Origin: Robiginitomaculum sp.
GTDB taxonomy: Bacteria > Pseudomonadota > Alphaproteobacteria > Caulobacterales > Maricaulaceae
Assembly: GCA_002733485.1 (NCBI GenBank)
Contig: NVVU01000011.1
Span: forward strand, 6,166-17,797
Length of the DNA: 11,632 nucleotides
Reading direction: 5' to 3'
Positions 1 through 6,608 of the stretch are shown here, one piece after another (the first letter of the stretch is position 1; each line of letters starts with the position of its first letter). The notes beneath the pieces are model-generated. The model worked only from the letters and a program-made list of their open reading frames with translations. It made no database searches and was not told the origin of the DNA. The translations under genes and the position numbers were made by a program.

Positions 1-257
1 AAATTGACTATGCCGCCCTTTATGCGCATTTAAGCGAACAATTGCCCGTTTACGCAATCCCGATTTTCCTGCGCGAGCAACAACAGGCTGAAACCACCAG
101 CACGTTCAAGTTTCGAAAAGTGGATCTGGTTGAGGACGGGTTTGATCCCGATAAAATCACTGAACCGCTTTATGTGCTGGACCGTAAAGAGGGAACCTAT
201 ACTCCCCTGACCAAAACGGTCTATGGGAAAATCCTGTCCGGTAAAATCCGCCTATAA
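1..257 (+). CDS. Very-long-chain acyl-CoA synthetase, FATP/FadD6 type (C-terminal fragment)
   Basis: This is the last 84 or so codons of a gene that begins before the window; the reading frame is already open at base 3 and ends with TAA at 255-257. The visible tail matches the C-terminal domain of the FATP/SLC27A-FadD6 branch of acyl-adenylate synthetases. It carries a VYAIPIFLR strand, then a TSTFKFRKVDLVEDGFDP segment, which holds the lysine-containing C-terminal motif of this branch. It ends with a GKIRL terminus. Members activate long or very-long-chain fatty acids to acyl-CoA using ATP, usually at the membrane, and may couple activation to uptake. The AMP-binding motifs lie outside the window, so substrate range cannot be judged. 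The family call rests on the conserved tail only; another acyl-CoA ligase subgroup is possible but less likely. Confidence 0.82.
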   Translation, partial: IDYAALYAHLSEQLPVYAIPIFLREQQQAETTSTFKFRKVDLVEDGFDPDKITEPLYVLDRKEGTYTPLTKTVYGKILSGKIRL

Positions 258-356
258 TACACAGCGTAAGGTCGTACCCCCTTGTTTACCGGGCGTGCGT
301 GTCTGGTCCGGCTTTTGCAAGGCTCTTTCGTTAATTGTGCATCATGGAGACCTCGG

Positions 357-569
357 ATGACCATTACCCCGGATGACTTGCGTTTTATGGCCTTTTCCAT
401 GGTGGACCGTCACGGGGATAATGCGGTGCTGCTGGCCGGACAGGCCGTGGATGAAATGCGCGCCCTTGGCGATAAGCGCCGCACCATTGCCTGGCTGGCC
501 TTGCGCTCGGTCATCGAAGATGCCCTGGATGGTCGCATAGATCGAGAACAGCACTTGTCGATGCATTGA
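357..569 (+). CDS. Small uncharacterised protein, 70 residues
   Basis: I do not recognise this gene with confidence. The frame is open from a TTG at 282, but the ATG at 357 is preferred because GGAGA (346-350) lies six bases upstream. The product is mostly predicted helical, with no signal peptide, membrane segment or cysteine. It shows the pattern DDLRFMAFSMVDRHGDNA (6-23), then a GD (38-39) and a W (46). This loosely recalls small alphaproteobacterial proteins with an HG-D-A helix followed by GD and W (DUF6961-like). That resemblance is from memory and weak. It lies 99 bases after the acyl-CoA synthetase and 31 bases before the esterase on the same strand, so it may be co-transcribed with the esterase. 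Coding is supported by the ribosome site, neighbour spacing and similar codon use. Confidence 0.62.
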   Translation: MTITPDDLRFMAFSMVDRHGDNAVLLAGQAVDEMRALGDKRRTIAWLALRSVIEDALDGRIDREQHLSMH

Positions 570-600
570 CGCTAGCCGCTGGTGCGCCTAACTGGCACCT

Positions 601-1533
601 ATGGACAAGCGTTTCGCAGATTTTTTTACCAAAGCGGTCGAGCAGTTCTCCCGCGATACCCCGGCCCATGCCGTGGCCTTTGCCCGTTCGGCCATAGCCA
701 GCGGTAAAGACAGTTGGCAAAAGCCAGCCCCGCCGATTGCCAATGCCCGTGGCGTGAGCATTCCCTCATCACCGGGCACCATTGCGGCGCGGCTTTATAC
801 GCCATTGGGGGCTGGCGTGGCACCGGGTCCAGGTTTGATTTTCTTTCATGGCGGCGGCTTTATTGTGGGCGATGTGGCCAGTTATGACAGTGCCTGCCGA
901 CGTCTGGCCGCTCTTTCGCGTTTGCGGGTCTTGTCTGTGGATTATCGTCTGGCCCCCGAGCATACCTTTCCCGCTGCTCATGAAGATGCGGAAAGGGCGC
1001 TGTTATGGGCGTCGCAAAATGCCAATGACATTGGTATGGATGCAAACCGGCTGGCGGTGGGGGGCGATTCCGCTGGCGGCACCCTGGCCGCATGGCTCAC
1101 CCATTTTGCCCGCCAGGAGGGCATTGCCCTTGTGGGCCAGTTTCTGATTTTCCCGCTTTTGCAATTGGTGGAAACCAAGTCGAAGCAACGCAAATCTCCT
1201 GATGCGCATTTACTCGGTAATCAGGCACTGAACGCCATACGCAAGCTCTATGTTGCCGGGGCCGATCCGGCGGATCCCCGCCTGTCCCCGCTATTTTGTG
1301 AAAACTTCAATGGATTGCCCCCGGCGTTGGTGGTGACCGCCGGGTTGGACCCGTTAAAGGCCGAAGGCGGAGCTTATGCGGACAAGCTGGCCGCCGCCGG
1401 GGTGGGGGTGAAAAAGCTGCATTTCAAAACCATGCCCCACGGCTTTATATCGCTTACCGGGCTGGTGCCAGGTGCGCTTGGGGCCTCAGAGGAAAGTTTT
1501 ACACAGTTTGGCAAGCTGATGCAGAATGCTTAA
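601..1533 (+). CDS. Alpha/beta hydrolase, HSL (GDXG) family esterase/lipase
   Basis: A 310-residue serine hydrolase of the hormone-sensitive-lipase (bacterial family IV) type, expected to hydrolyse short or medium-chain carboxylic esters. All landmarks are present: the oxyanion-hole motif HGGG at 83-86, VDYRLAPEHTFPAAHED at 113-129, and the nucleophile elbow GDSAGG with Ser157. The acidic residue is Asp250 in AGLDPL and the catalytic His280 is in MPHGF. Length is normal for the family, and there is no signal peptide, so it is probably cytoplasmic. The ATG at 601 has no good Shine-Dalgarno site, but an in-frame stop at 589-591 leaves little room for an earlier start. It follows the small gene by 31 bases and converges with the receiver-domain gene, 9 bases away. 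The natural substrate cannot be told; an adjacent acyl-CoA synthetase only hints at lipid metabolism. Confidence 0.9.
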   Translation: MDKRFADFFTKAVEQFSRDTPAHAVAFARSAIASGKDSWQKPAPPIANARGVSIPSSPGTIAARLYTPLGAGVAPGPGLIFFHGGGFIVGDVASYDSACRRLAALSRLRVLSVDYRLAPEHTFPAAHEDAERALLWASQNANDIGMDANRLAVGGDSAGGTLAAWLTHFARQEGIALVGQFLIFPLLQLVETKSKQRKSPDAHLLGNQALNAIRKLYVAGADPADPRLSPLFCENFNGLPPALVVTAGLDPLKAEGGAYADKLAAAGVGVKKLHFKTMPHGFISLTGLVPGALGASEESFTQFGKLMQNA

Positions 1534-1542
1534 GGACCGCCC

Positions 1543-2058
1543 TCATATTTCAATATGATCGCCCATGCTGTCGGTAAGGCGGCGATTGCTGTTTTTGTCC
1601 GAAACCTTCCGACGTCGCCGATCCGGCCCGCGATAGGCCACACGGTCAATAAATTCGCGCGAGGTTTTCAGTGCCGCATTCACGCGCAAGCGCAGGCTTC
1701 TTGCAGAGATAGGCATGGAAACAATTTCGGTCACACCACAATCACGCACTTTTTCAATGGCTTTTTTAGTGCCATTGGTCGCGATCACCACCACCGGAAC
1801 GTCTTTGGCAACCCCGGTGCGACCGCTGCGGATATCGTCCATAAAATCCAACAGCGATGTGGGATACAATTCATCTCCAAGAATAATCAGGCTGGGCCCG
1901 TTGAAATACATCTGGTCCATCGCTTCCTCAGTATTGGTAGCGAACATGATTTTACCAAAGCCCATGTCTTCCAGGGCAAACCGGTAAAGTGATGTATTTT
2001 GTACCTGGCGTTCCACCAGCAAAACCCGGACATCCGGAAATTGAATCTTCGAAGCCAT
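1543..2058 (-). CDS. Degenerate CheY-like receiver-domain protein with Arg-rich tail
   Basis: A 171-residue protein with a receiver fold over about residues 10-132: the beta1 strand VRVLLVE, the beta3 strand PSLIILGDELYP, a beta4 VVVIATNGT and a beta5 EIVSMPIS. Several phosphorylation residues are altered. The acidic pair after beta1 reads Glu16-Arg17. The position at the end of beta3 is Gly61, with Asp62 displaced by one. The invariant lysine before the cis-proline is Met115. Thr94 and Pro116 remain. The tail carries AYRGPDRRRR (141-150), an ending seen on other alphaproteobacterial stand-alone receivers, and no DNA-binding output domain. It probably works as a phosphorylation-independent interaction module or with altered chemistry; no partner kinase is nearby. 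A GGGGTGG stretch precedes the ATG on the minus strand. It lies 132 bases downstream of zur in the same direction, but a link to zinc is not shown. Confidence 0.8.
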   Translation of the reverse strand: MASKIQFPDVRVLLVERQVQNTSLYRFALEDMGFGKIMFATNTEEAMDQMYFNGPSLIILGDELYPTSLLDFMDDIRSGRTGVAKDVPVVVIATNGTKKAIEKVRDCGVTEIVSMPISARSLRLRVNAALKTSREFIDRVAYRGPDRRRRKVSDKNSNRRLTDSMGDHIEI

Positions 2059-2087
2059 TTTCCACCCCTGTGCGCTCTTCGCGTCTC

Positions 2088-2093
2088 ATTATG
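2088..2093 (-). promoter_or_regulatory. Possible -10 element for the receiver-domain gene
   Basis: Read on the minus strand this is CATAAT, five of six matches to the TATAAT consensus, 29 bases before the start codon at 2058. No convincing -35 hexamer is found 16-18 bases upstream, so this is only a weak candidate. It would give the receiver gene its own promoter, independent of zur. Confidence 0.25.
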
Positions 2094-2190
2094 GATGGAT
2101 GACCCTAAGGCCAAATCTTGAAAATCAGGTAAATTCAACCGTGAAGTTTCTAATGGTTTGGATAAGACTTTGGCGTCATCTTCGTGGCGG

Positions 2191-2610
2191 TTACGGCTTT
2201 GGGCAATCGACACACAGCCCATAATGTTCGATCACACTGCGCTTGACGGTAAAACCTGGAGGTTTATTTTCCTGGCCGGGGCGGGCCCCCTGAACCTCAG
2301 TCACATTGGCGCAGGATTCGCAAACGTAAAGCACCGCCGCATGGCCGTGCCCGGCCTGGGGGCAGGCGACAAAGGCATTTAATGCCTCAACCCGGTGGAC
2401 CAGCCCCGCCTCGATAAGAAAATCCAGCGCCCGATACACCGTGGGCGGTTTGGCGCTGGTGCTGGAACGATCGATTTGTGACAATAGGTCATAGGCCTTT
2501 ACCGGGGCTCCGGACCGGGCAACCAGCTCCAGCACCCTTCGTCGTAATGGCGTCAGACGTGCCCCGGTTTTGGCGCAGTGCCGGTCCGCATCTTCAAGAA
2601 TATCAGGCAT
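2191..2610 (-). CDS. zur: Zinc-responsive Fur-family repressor Zur
   Basis: A 139-residue Fur-superfamily regulator. The N-terminal winged helix carries RLTPLRRRVLEL (18-29) and the recognition segment PPTVYRALDFLIEAGLVHR (55-73). The dimerisation half follows, with the structural zinc pairs Cys97/Cys100 and Cys133/Cys136. His72, Cys83, His90 and Glu105 fall where the sensory zinc ligands of E. coli Zur lie, and LNAFVAC is typical of Zur rather than Fur, Mur or PerR. Zinc-bound Zur dimers repress zinc-uptake genes. The frame stays open to 2718, but the ATG at 2610 is preferred. It has GGGAG just upstream and begins where Zur homology begins. It is divergent from the ZnuD-like receptor, with a Zur-box-like site between them, which fits the job. 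No second site close to its own start was seen, so autoregulation is uncertain. Confidence 0.92.
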   Translation of the reverse strand: MPDILEDADRHCAKTGARLTPLRRRVLELVARSGAPVKAYDLLSQIDRSSTSAKPPTVYRALDFLIEAGLVHRVEALNAFVACPQAGHGHAAVLYVCESCANVTEVQGARPGQENKPPGFTVKRSVIEHYGLCVDCPKP

Positions 2611-2748
2611 GGCGCTCTCCCAATGCAAGGGACAGCCCCCACCATCGCAGGCTATCAGTTTTGCGCGGAAAGTCATTACCCTTTGCATGGCTCCTGCTGC
2701 GTGGACGCCACATGTCAACCCTAATGGCAGTCGTTACAGAAAAGTCAC

Positions 2749-2778
2749 TTGCCTTGCCTTAAGGTGTTACGTTATTAC
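2749..2778 (+). promoter_or_regulatory. Predicted promoter of the ZnuD-like receptor gene
   Basis: TTGCCT at 2749-2754 (an overlapping second copy starts at 2754) could be a -35, and TATTAC at 2773-2778 a -10 with four of six matches, separated by 18 bases. The -10 lies inside the putative Zur operator, so repressor binding would block polymerase. Both hexamers are imperfect, so this is a sequence-based guess. Confidence 0.35.
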
Positions 2779-2779
2779 A
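2765..2779 (+). promoter_or_regulatory. Candidate Zur operator (Zur box)
   Basis: The 15-mer TGTTACGTTATTACA is a partial palindrome with TGTTAC and TGTAAT half-sites. It differs at only two positions from TGTTATGTTATAACA, the form expected of proteobacterial Zur boxes (TGTTATA-N-TATAACA type, recalled from the literature). It lies 32 bases before the receptor start codon, between divergent zur and znuD-like genes, and covers the predicted -10. Position, sequence and neighbours all point to zinc-dependent repression of the receptor. It could also control zur, but at about 155 bases from that start this is less likely. Confidence 0.62.
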
Positions 2780-2811
2780 TCCGCTCTTAAATAAATGTGT
2801 GGGGGTAAAGC

Positions 2812-4815
2812 GTGTTGATGGTATCAGAGTATAAATTTTGGCTGATGGTCTCGGCCAGTATCGGATTGGCCAGTCAAAGTCTGGCACAAGACGCCGGGAG
2901 TGCCAGCGAACCGCCTGAGCATGTCCATGAAGAACCCATTATCATTACCGCTTCACCGGTTGGGGCGCGCGCCGATGAGTTGCTGCAGGGGGTAACCGTA
3001 ATGGGCCAGGATGCGTTGGCCGAGACCGGCGCAGCGGGGCTTGGCGATGTACTGGATGCCATGCCAGGCATTTCCACCTCTGCTTTTGGACCTGCGGCCA
3101 GTCGGCCGATTATACGGGGTTTGGGCGGCGATCGGGTCCGTATGCTGGTTAATGGCGTTGGGATCATGGATGCCTCGACCGCCAGTCCCGATCATGCAGT
3201 TACCGCCGAAGCGCTGGAGGCCACCCGCATCGAAGTGGTGCGCGGCCCGGCGGCGATTGTCTATGGCGGTAATGCCATCGGGGGTGTGGTCAATGTCATT
3301 GACGGACGCATTCCCGAAGCCTTGCTGGATGCCTCCATTGAGGGCCGTGTGGTGGCGGGGATAAGCTCGGTTGATAATGGCGATGTTGAGGCGTTGCGCC
3401 TGCGTACCGGCACCGGGCCATTGGTGTTTAATGCCGAGGCGGTGCGCCGCCATGGCGGAGTTGAGCGCATACCGGGTTATGCGCGCACGGCGGCCTTGCG
3501 GGCCCGTGAAGGCGATGGCCCGCATGATCGTTTGCCCAATTCTGACCTGACCTTCAATACCCGGGCGCTGGGCGGGTCTTATATTGGCAATTGGGGCTTT
3601 GCCGGGGTTTCTATCAAACGCAGTACCGCCAATTATGGCCTGCCACAGGAGGCCGCTGCTCGAATAGACATGGCACAAACCCGCATAGACGCGCGCTCAG
3701 TCATTGCTTTGCCCATGGCATGGCTGGAACAGTTCAGCATGGATTTTGGCACTTCGGATTACCGACATTTCGAGCTGGACCAGGGGACTATTGGCACGCG
3801 CTTTGACAATCAGGGGTGGGAGTTGCGCACCCGGATCAAACAGACGAAAGTGGCGGGATGGTCCGGCTCGTTTGGGGCCGATGTTTCACACAAGACCTTT
3901 TCGGCGCTGGGGGCGGAATCCTTTTTGCCCAAAACCCGCACCCGTGATGAAGGGGTTTTTGTCGCCCAGCGGCGGGATTTTGGTAAATGGGGGCTGGAAA
4001 GCGGCCTGCGCCTGGAAACCCGTCATCTGAGTACCGCGACCCTTCGGCGTAGTTTTACTGGCACCAGCGCCTCGGTCGGTGCCTTTATGCGTCCGGCAAA
4101 GCATGCATTTATTTCTCTATCCTTATCGCGAACCGAGCGCGCACCAACCGATATCGAGCTGTTTTCCGACGGGCCTCATCTGGCGGAAAGTACGTTTGAA
4201 CATGGCAATCCCGATTTGAATAAAGAAACCGCCTTCTCCATTGAGGCCATTGCGCGTTTTCACGCAAAGGGATGGGAGACCCATATAAATCTGTTTCATA
4301 CGCACTTTAACGACTTTGTATTTCTTGGACCCACCGGTAGCGTTATTAATGGATTATCAGAGTTTATCTATTTGCAAGACACTGCCCGTTTTAGTGGTAC
4401 TGAAATATCGGTAGAGCGTGATTTGTGGCACTCGCAAAGTTGGAGCCTGCGCAGCGACGCAACGCTGGAATATGTGCGGGCCAAGACCAGACGCTTTGGC
4501 GATTTGCCACGCATCCCGCCGTTGGAACTTACGGGCGGATTAAACCTGGTGTCCGACCGGGTATCCAATCGCGTCGAGCTGGTATGGACGGACAGGCAAA
4601 ACCGTACCGCCGCTTTTGAAACCAGCACCAAAGGCTCGGCCATGATTAATCTGAGTACCAGCGTGCAGCCACTGACCTCTAATGAGCAATTACGCCTGAT
4701 TTTCAGGCTCAGTAATCTGGCCAATGCGGTACATCGTACCCATGCGTCTTTCCTGAAAGACCGGGTGCCAGCACCAGGGCGATCACTTTCGGCGCGGCTG
4801 GTGATGGCGTTTTAA
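2812..4815 (+). CDS. znuD: TonB-dependent outer-membrane zinc receptor, ZnuD type
   Basis: A 667-residue TonB-dependent receptor, expected to import zinc (or a zinc complex) across the outer membrane with energy from TonB-ExbB-ExbD. A signal peptide ends near SLA-Q (residues 23-26). After a short HVHEE stretch the plug domain covers about 45-165. It holds RPIIRGLGGDRVRML (98-112), SPDHAV (125-130), RIEVVRGPA (139-147) and AIGGVVNVIDGRIPE (155-169). This plug signature is typical of ZnuD relatives, and the Asp-His of SPDHA corresponds to zinc ligands reported for Neisseria ZnuD (from memory). The beta-barrel follows and ends in Phe, as outer-membrane proteins do. Three start codons stand in a row: GTG 2812, TTG 2815, ATG 2818. 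GTG is chosen because GGGGG at 2801-2805 is six bases away, but ATG 2818 is possible. Long His-rich loops seen in some ZnuD proteins are not evident. The divergent zur gene and the intervening site support the zinc assignment. Confidence 0.83.
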   Translation: MLMVSEYKFWLMVSASIGLASQSLAQDAGSASEPPEHVHEEPIIITASPVGARADELLQGVTVMGQDALAETGAAGLGDVLDAMPGISTSAFGPAASRPIIRGLGGDRVRMLVNGVGIMDASTASPDHAVTAEALEATRIEVVRGPAAIVYGGNAIGGVVNVIDGRIPEALLDASIEGRVVAGISSVDNGDVEALRLRTGTGPLVFNAEAVRRHGGVERIPGYARTAALRAREGDGPHDRLPNSDLTFNTRALGGSYIGNWGFAGVSIKRSTANYGLPQEAAARIDMAQTRIDARSVIALPMAWLEQFSMDFGTSDYRHFELDQGTIGTRFDNQGWELRTRIKQTKVAGWSGSFGADVSHKTFSALGAESFLPKTRTRDEGVFVAQRRDFGKWGLESGLRLETRHLSTATLRRSFTGTSASVGAFMRPAKHAFISLSLSRTERAPTDIELFSDGPHLAESTFEHGNPDLNKETAFSIEAIARFHAKGWETHINLFHTHFNDFVFLGPTGSVINGLSEFIYLQDTARFSGTEISVERDLWHSQSWSLRSDATLEYVRAKTRRFGDLPRIPPLELTGGLNLVSDRVSNRVELVWTDRQNRTAAFETSTKGSAMINLSTSVQPLTSNEQLRLIFRLSNLANAVHRTHASFLKDRVPAPGRSLSARLVMAF

Positions 4816-4876
4816 TACGGTAATTTATGCCTGTTGCGATACTTTTGGGGTAAATTATCTGCATGTATGCTGTTGG

Positions 4877-4889
4877 CAGGCATGGCCTG
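4877..4889 (+). repeat. Short inverted repeat downstream of the receptor gene
   Basis: CAGGC-ATG-GCCTG is a perfect 5-bp stem with a three-base loop in the 123-base gap between the receptor and sapC genes. No run of T follows, so it is a poor intrinsic terminator. Nothing else in the gap is convincing: there is a TTGCGA at 4834-4839, but no matching -10 at a good distance. Confidence 0.25.
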
Positions 4890-4938
4890 ATCCGTTAAGA
4901 CGCCCGCTGCACTATCCATTACTCAATTGGGGAATATT

Positions 4939-5748
4939 ATGGCGGACACCAATACGGGCACGATTGAAACCACCGGAAATCTGCTCTTTTACAAAAAACC
5001 AGAGCCGCTCAACAGTGATGTTCATGGCAATCTGGGCATTACTGCAGATTTGAAACACCCGTATACTTTTGCAAAAAATACGCAGATCGTCCCCATTACA
5101 GTTGCAGAATTTGCAGCCGCCGCCTTGTGCTACCCCATTATCTTTGCGGGCACGGATCACACACCTGCAGCCGTAATGGGTCTGCAAAAAGATCATAATG
5201 CCTATGTGGATGCCGATGGCATGATCCCTGATGGCATGTATGTGCCCGGGTTTCTTCGGCGTTATCCATTTGTTCCAGCCACCAATAATGGTGATAAGGA
5301 CAACCTGATGGTTTGCATTGATCGTGATGCTACGGTTGTTACCGATAAACCTGAGCAACCATTTTTTGTGGATGGCAAGCCTTCTGACTTTACCAATCGC
5401 GCCATAGAATTTATCCAGAATTACGAAATCGAAACGCAGGGTGCCCGTAATTTCATCAAGGTGATGGAAGATCTGGATCTGTTTGATACCATAGATGTCA
5501 ACATTCCACGGGCCAGCGAAGATGGTAAATCTCTGGTGCAACAAAAAATTGGCGAATTTGTTGGCCTGTCTCAGGAAAAGCTTAATAAGCTATCGGCTGA
5601 TAAAATTGTGGAATTGCGCGATAACGGCGGCCTGATGGCGGTCTATGCGCAAATGATTTCTCAGGCAAACTGGCAGCGTCTGGTATCCCAGGAAATGAAG
5701 AACCCTGCGCCCGGCGATACGATTGGCGCTCCAGCCGGCAAGGCTTAA
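4939..5748 (+). CDS. SapC family protein
   Basis: A 269-residue protein of the SapC family (Pfam SapC, named after a gene in the Campylobacter fetus S-layer locus); the biochemical role of the family is not established. Recognisable segments are an N-terminal YKKPEPLNSDVHGNLGI, then FAAAALCYPIIFAG, YVPGFLRRYPFVPA, LMVCIDRDA, DGKPSDFTNRAIEFIQNYE, and near the C-terminus LMAVYAQMISQANWQRL. No signal peptide or membrane segment is visible. The frame is open from a TTG at 4927, but ATG 4939 is chosen because TGGGGA (4928-4933) makes a good ribosome site. In many alphaproteobacteria SapC genes sit beside TonB-dependent receptors and tryptophan-halogenase-like proteins. Here only the upstream ZnuD-like receptor is adjacent, 123 bases away, and the two may be unrelated. 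It converges with ubiG, 21 bases apart. Confidence 0.87.
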   Translation: MADTNTGTIETTGNLLFYKKPEPLNSDVHGNLGITADLKHPYTFAKNTQIVPITVAEFAAAALCYPIIFAGTDHTPAAVMGLQKDHNAYVDADGMIPDGMYVPGFLRRYPFVPATNNGDKDNLMVCIDRDATVVTDKPEQPFFVDGKPSDFTNRAIEFIQNYEIETQGARNFIKVMEDLDLFDTIDVNIPRASEDGKSLVQQKIGEFVGLSQEKLNKLSADKIVELRDNGGLMAVYAQMISQANWQRLVSQEMKNPAPGDTIGAPAGKA

Positions 5749-5787
5749 ACCCAAACGCCAGCAAAGCGCCTAATCCACTTTGCTGGC
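5745..5787 (-). terminator. Intrinsic terminator candidate for ubiG
   Basis: GCCAGCAAAG (5757-5766) and CTTTGCTGGC (5778-5787) form a perfect 10-bp stem around an 11-base loop that contains the ubiG stop codon. On the minus strand the stem is followed by GTTTGGGTTTAA, a moderately T-rich stretch, so it would terminate ubiG transcription. On the plus strand no T run follows, so it is less likely to end sapC transcription, although a hairpin there could still protect the 3' end. The stem includes the last codons of ubiG. Confidence 0.55.
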
Positions 5788-6537
5788 CACCATCATATAA
5801 TTGACAGCGCTGTCATTGCTCAGCCGCCAAACACCACTTATCGGGTTATAACTAACCCCATAAGGGCCTTCGACCTGCATGGCGGCGCGTTCCAGCGGGA
5901 GGCGGATTTCCTGAGGCTGGACCAGCTTGTCATAATCATGGGTGCCTCGTGGCAGCCAGCGCAAAACACGTTCGGCCATGGAAATAGCCAATAACCGCGC
6001 CTTGGGCGTGCGGTTAATGGTGGCAATAATCATCAACCCGCCCGGACGCAACAATGCGGCGCAGGATTGCAGAAATGCCTCCGGATTGGCGGTGTGTTCA
6101 ATCACCTCCATATTCAGGATGACATCAAAATCACCTTCTTTATTTTGCAACAGGTTTTCGGCGGCACCATGACGATAATCAATCTTCAGGCCCTGTTCGT
6201 CCGCATGCACCTGCGCGGTTTTTACATTGGCCTCGGCAGCATCCACGCTGGTCATGGTCGCCCCCAGGCGGCACATAGGCTCACTCAAAAGGCCGCCGCC
6301 ACAGCCAATATCCAGAAACCGCAGACCCTCAAAGGGTTGGCGCTGGTCATGATCAAGGCCAAAATGGGCGCTGACCGTATCGCGAATGAATTTCAGCCGA
6401 ACCGGATTAAACTGGTGAAGCGGGCGAAACTTTCCCTTCGGGTCCCACCATTCCGCCGCCATAGCGCTGAACTTGGCAACCTCATCGGGATCAATGCTGG
6501 TGGTGTGGAGCGCGTTGGTATGGGACGGCGAAGCCAT
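5770..6537 (-). CDS. ubiG: Ubiquinone biosynthesis O-methyltransferase UbiG
   Basis: A 255-residue class I SAM-dependent methyltransferase that makes both O-methylations of ubiquinone synthesis: on the polyprenyl-dihydroxyphenol intermediate and on demethylubiquinol. The N-terminal EVAKFSAMAAEWWDPKGKF (19-37) and RPLHQFNPVRLKFI (38-51) are diagnostic for UbiG. SAM motif I is LDIGCGGGLLSEP (75-87). NMEVIEHTANP (142-152) and RPGGLMIIATINRT (164-177) are the later methyltransferase motifs, and GTHDYDKLVQPQE (198-210) is another UbiG signature. Length is normal. The ATG at 6537 has an AGGA at modest distance on the minus strand. It is divergent from lysC with 71 bases between, and convergent with sapC. 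It may be peripheral to the membrane with other Ubi proteins, as known in the family. Confidence 0.96.
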   Translation of the reverse strand: MASPSHTNALHTTSIDPDEVAKFSAMAAEWWDPKGKFRPLHQFNPVRLKFIRDTVSAHFGLDHDQRQPFEGLRFLDIGCGGGLLSEPMCRLGATMTSVDAAEANVKTAQVHADEQGLKIDYRHGAAENLLQNKEGDFDVILNMEVIEHTANPEAFLQSCAALLRPGGLMIIATINRTPKARLLAISMAERVLRWLPRGTHDYDKLVQPQEIRLPLERAAMQVEGPYGVSYNPISGVWRLSNDSAVNYMMVASKVD

Positions 6538-6608
6538 GAAAGGAATCCTAGACGTTTGCGTATTCGCCCCCTAACTACACCGGCAAGTCTGGCACGAACA
6601 GGGTGAAG

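Noticed and set aside
1543..1558. Palindrome TCATATT-TC-AATATGA at the esterase/receiver junction, considered as a bidirectional terminator.
   Set aside because: The stem is entirely AT-rich apart from its outer pairs, the two-base loop is too small, and no T run follows. It is largely the end of the receiver coding sequence.
2611..2718. N-terminal extension of Zur by 36 residues, containing several cysteines and histidines.
   Set aside because: The frame is open, but Zur homology starts at the ATG at 2610, which has a good ribosome site; the extension resembles no Fur-family N-terminus.
2953..3678. 241-codon open frame on the minus strand opposite the znuD-like gene.
   Set aside because: It is the antisense of a clearly recognised receptor, and its translation shows no family features. 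Long antisense frames are expected in GC-rich genes.
4912..5544. 210-codon minus-strand open frame opposite the SapC gene.
   Set aside because: The sense strand encodes a recognisable SapC protein with a good ribosome site; the antisense product is low-complexity-like and has no recognisable domain.
6067..6606. 179-codon plus-strand open frame over ubiG.
   Set aside because: Antisense to a complete UbiG with all methyltransferase motifs; no ribosome site or family signature.
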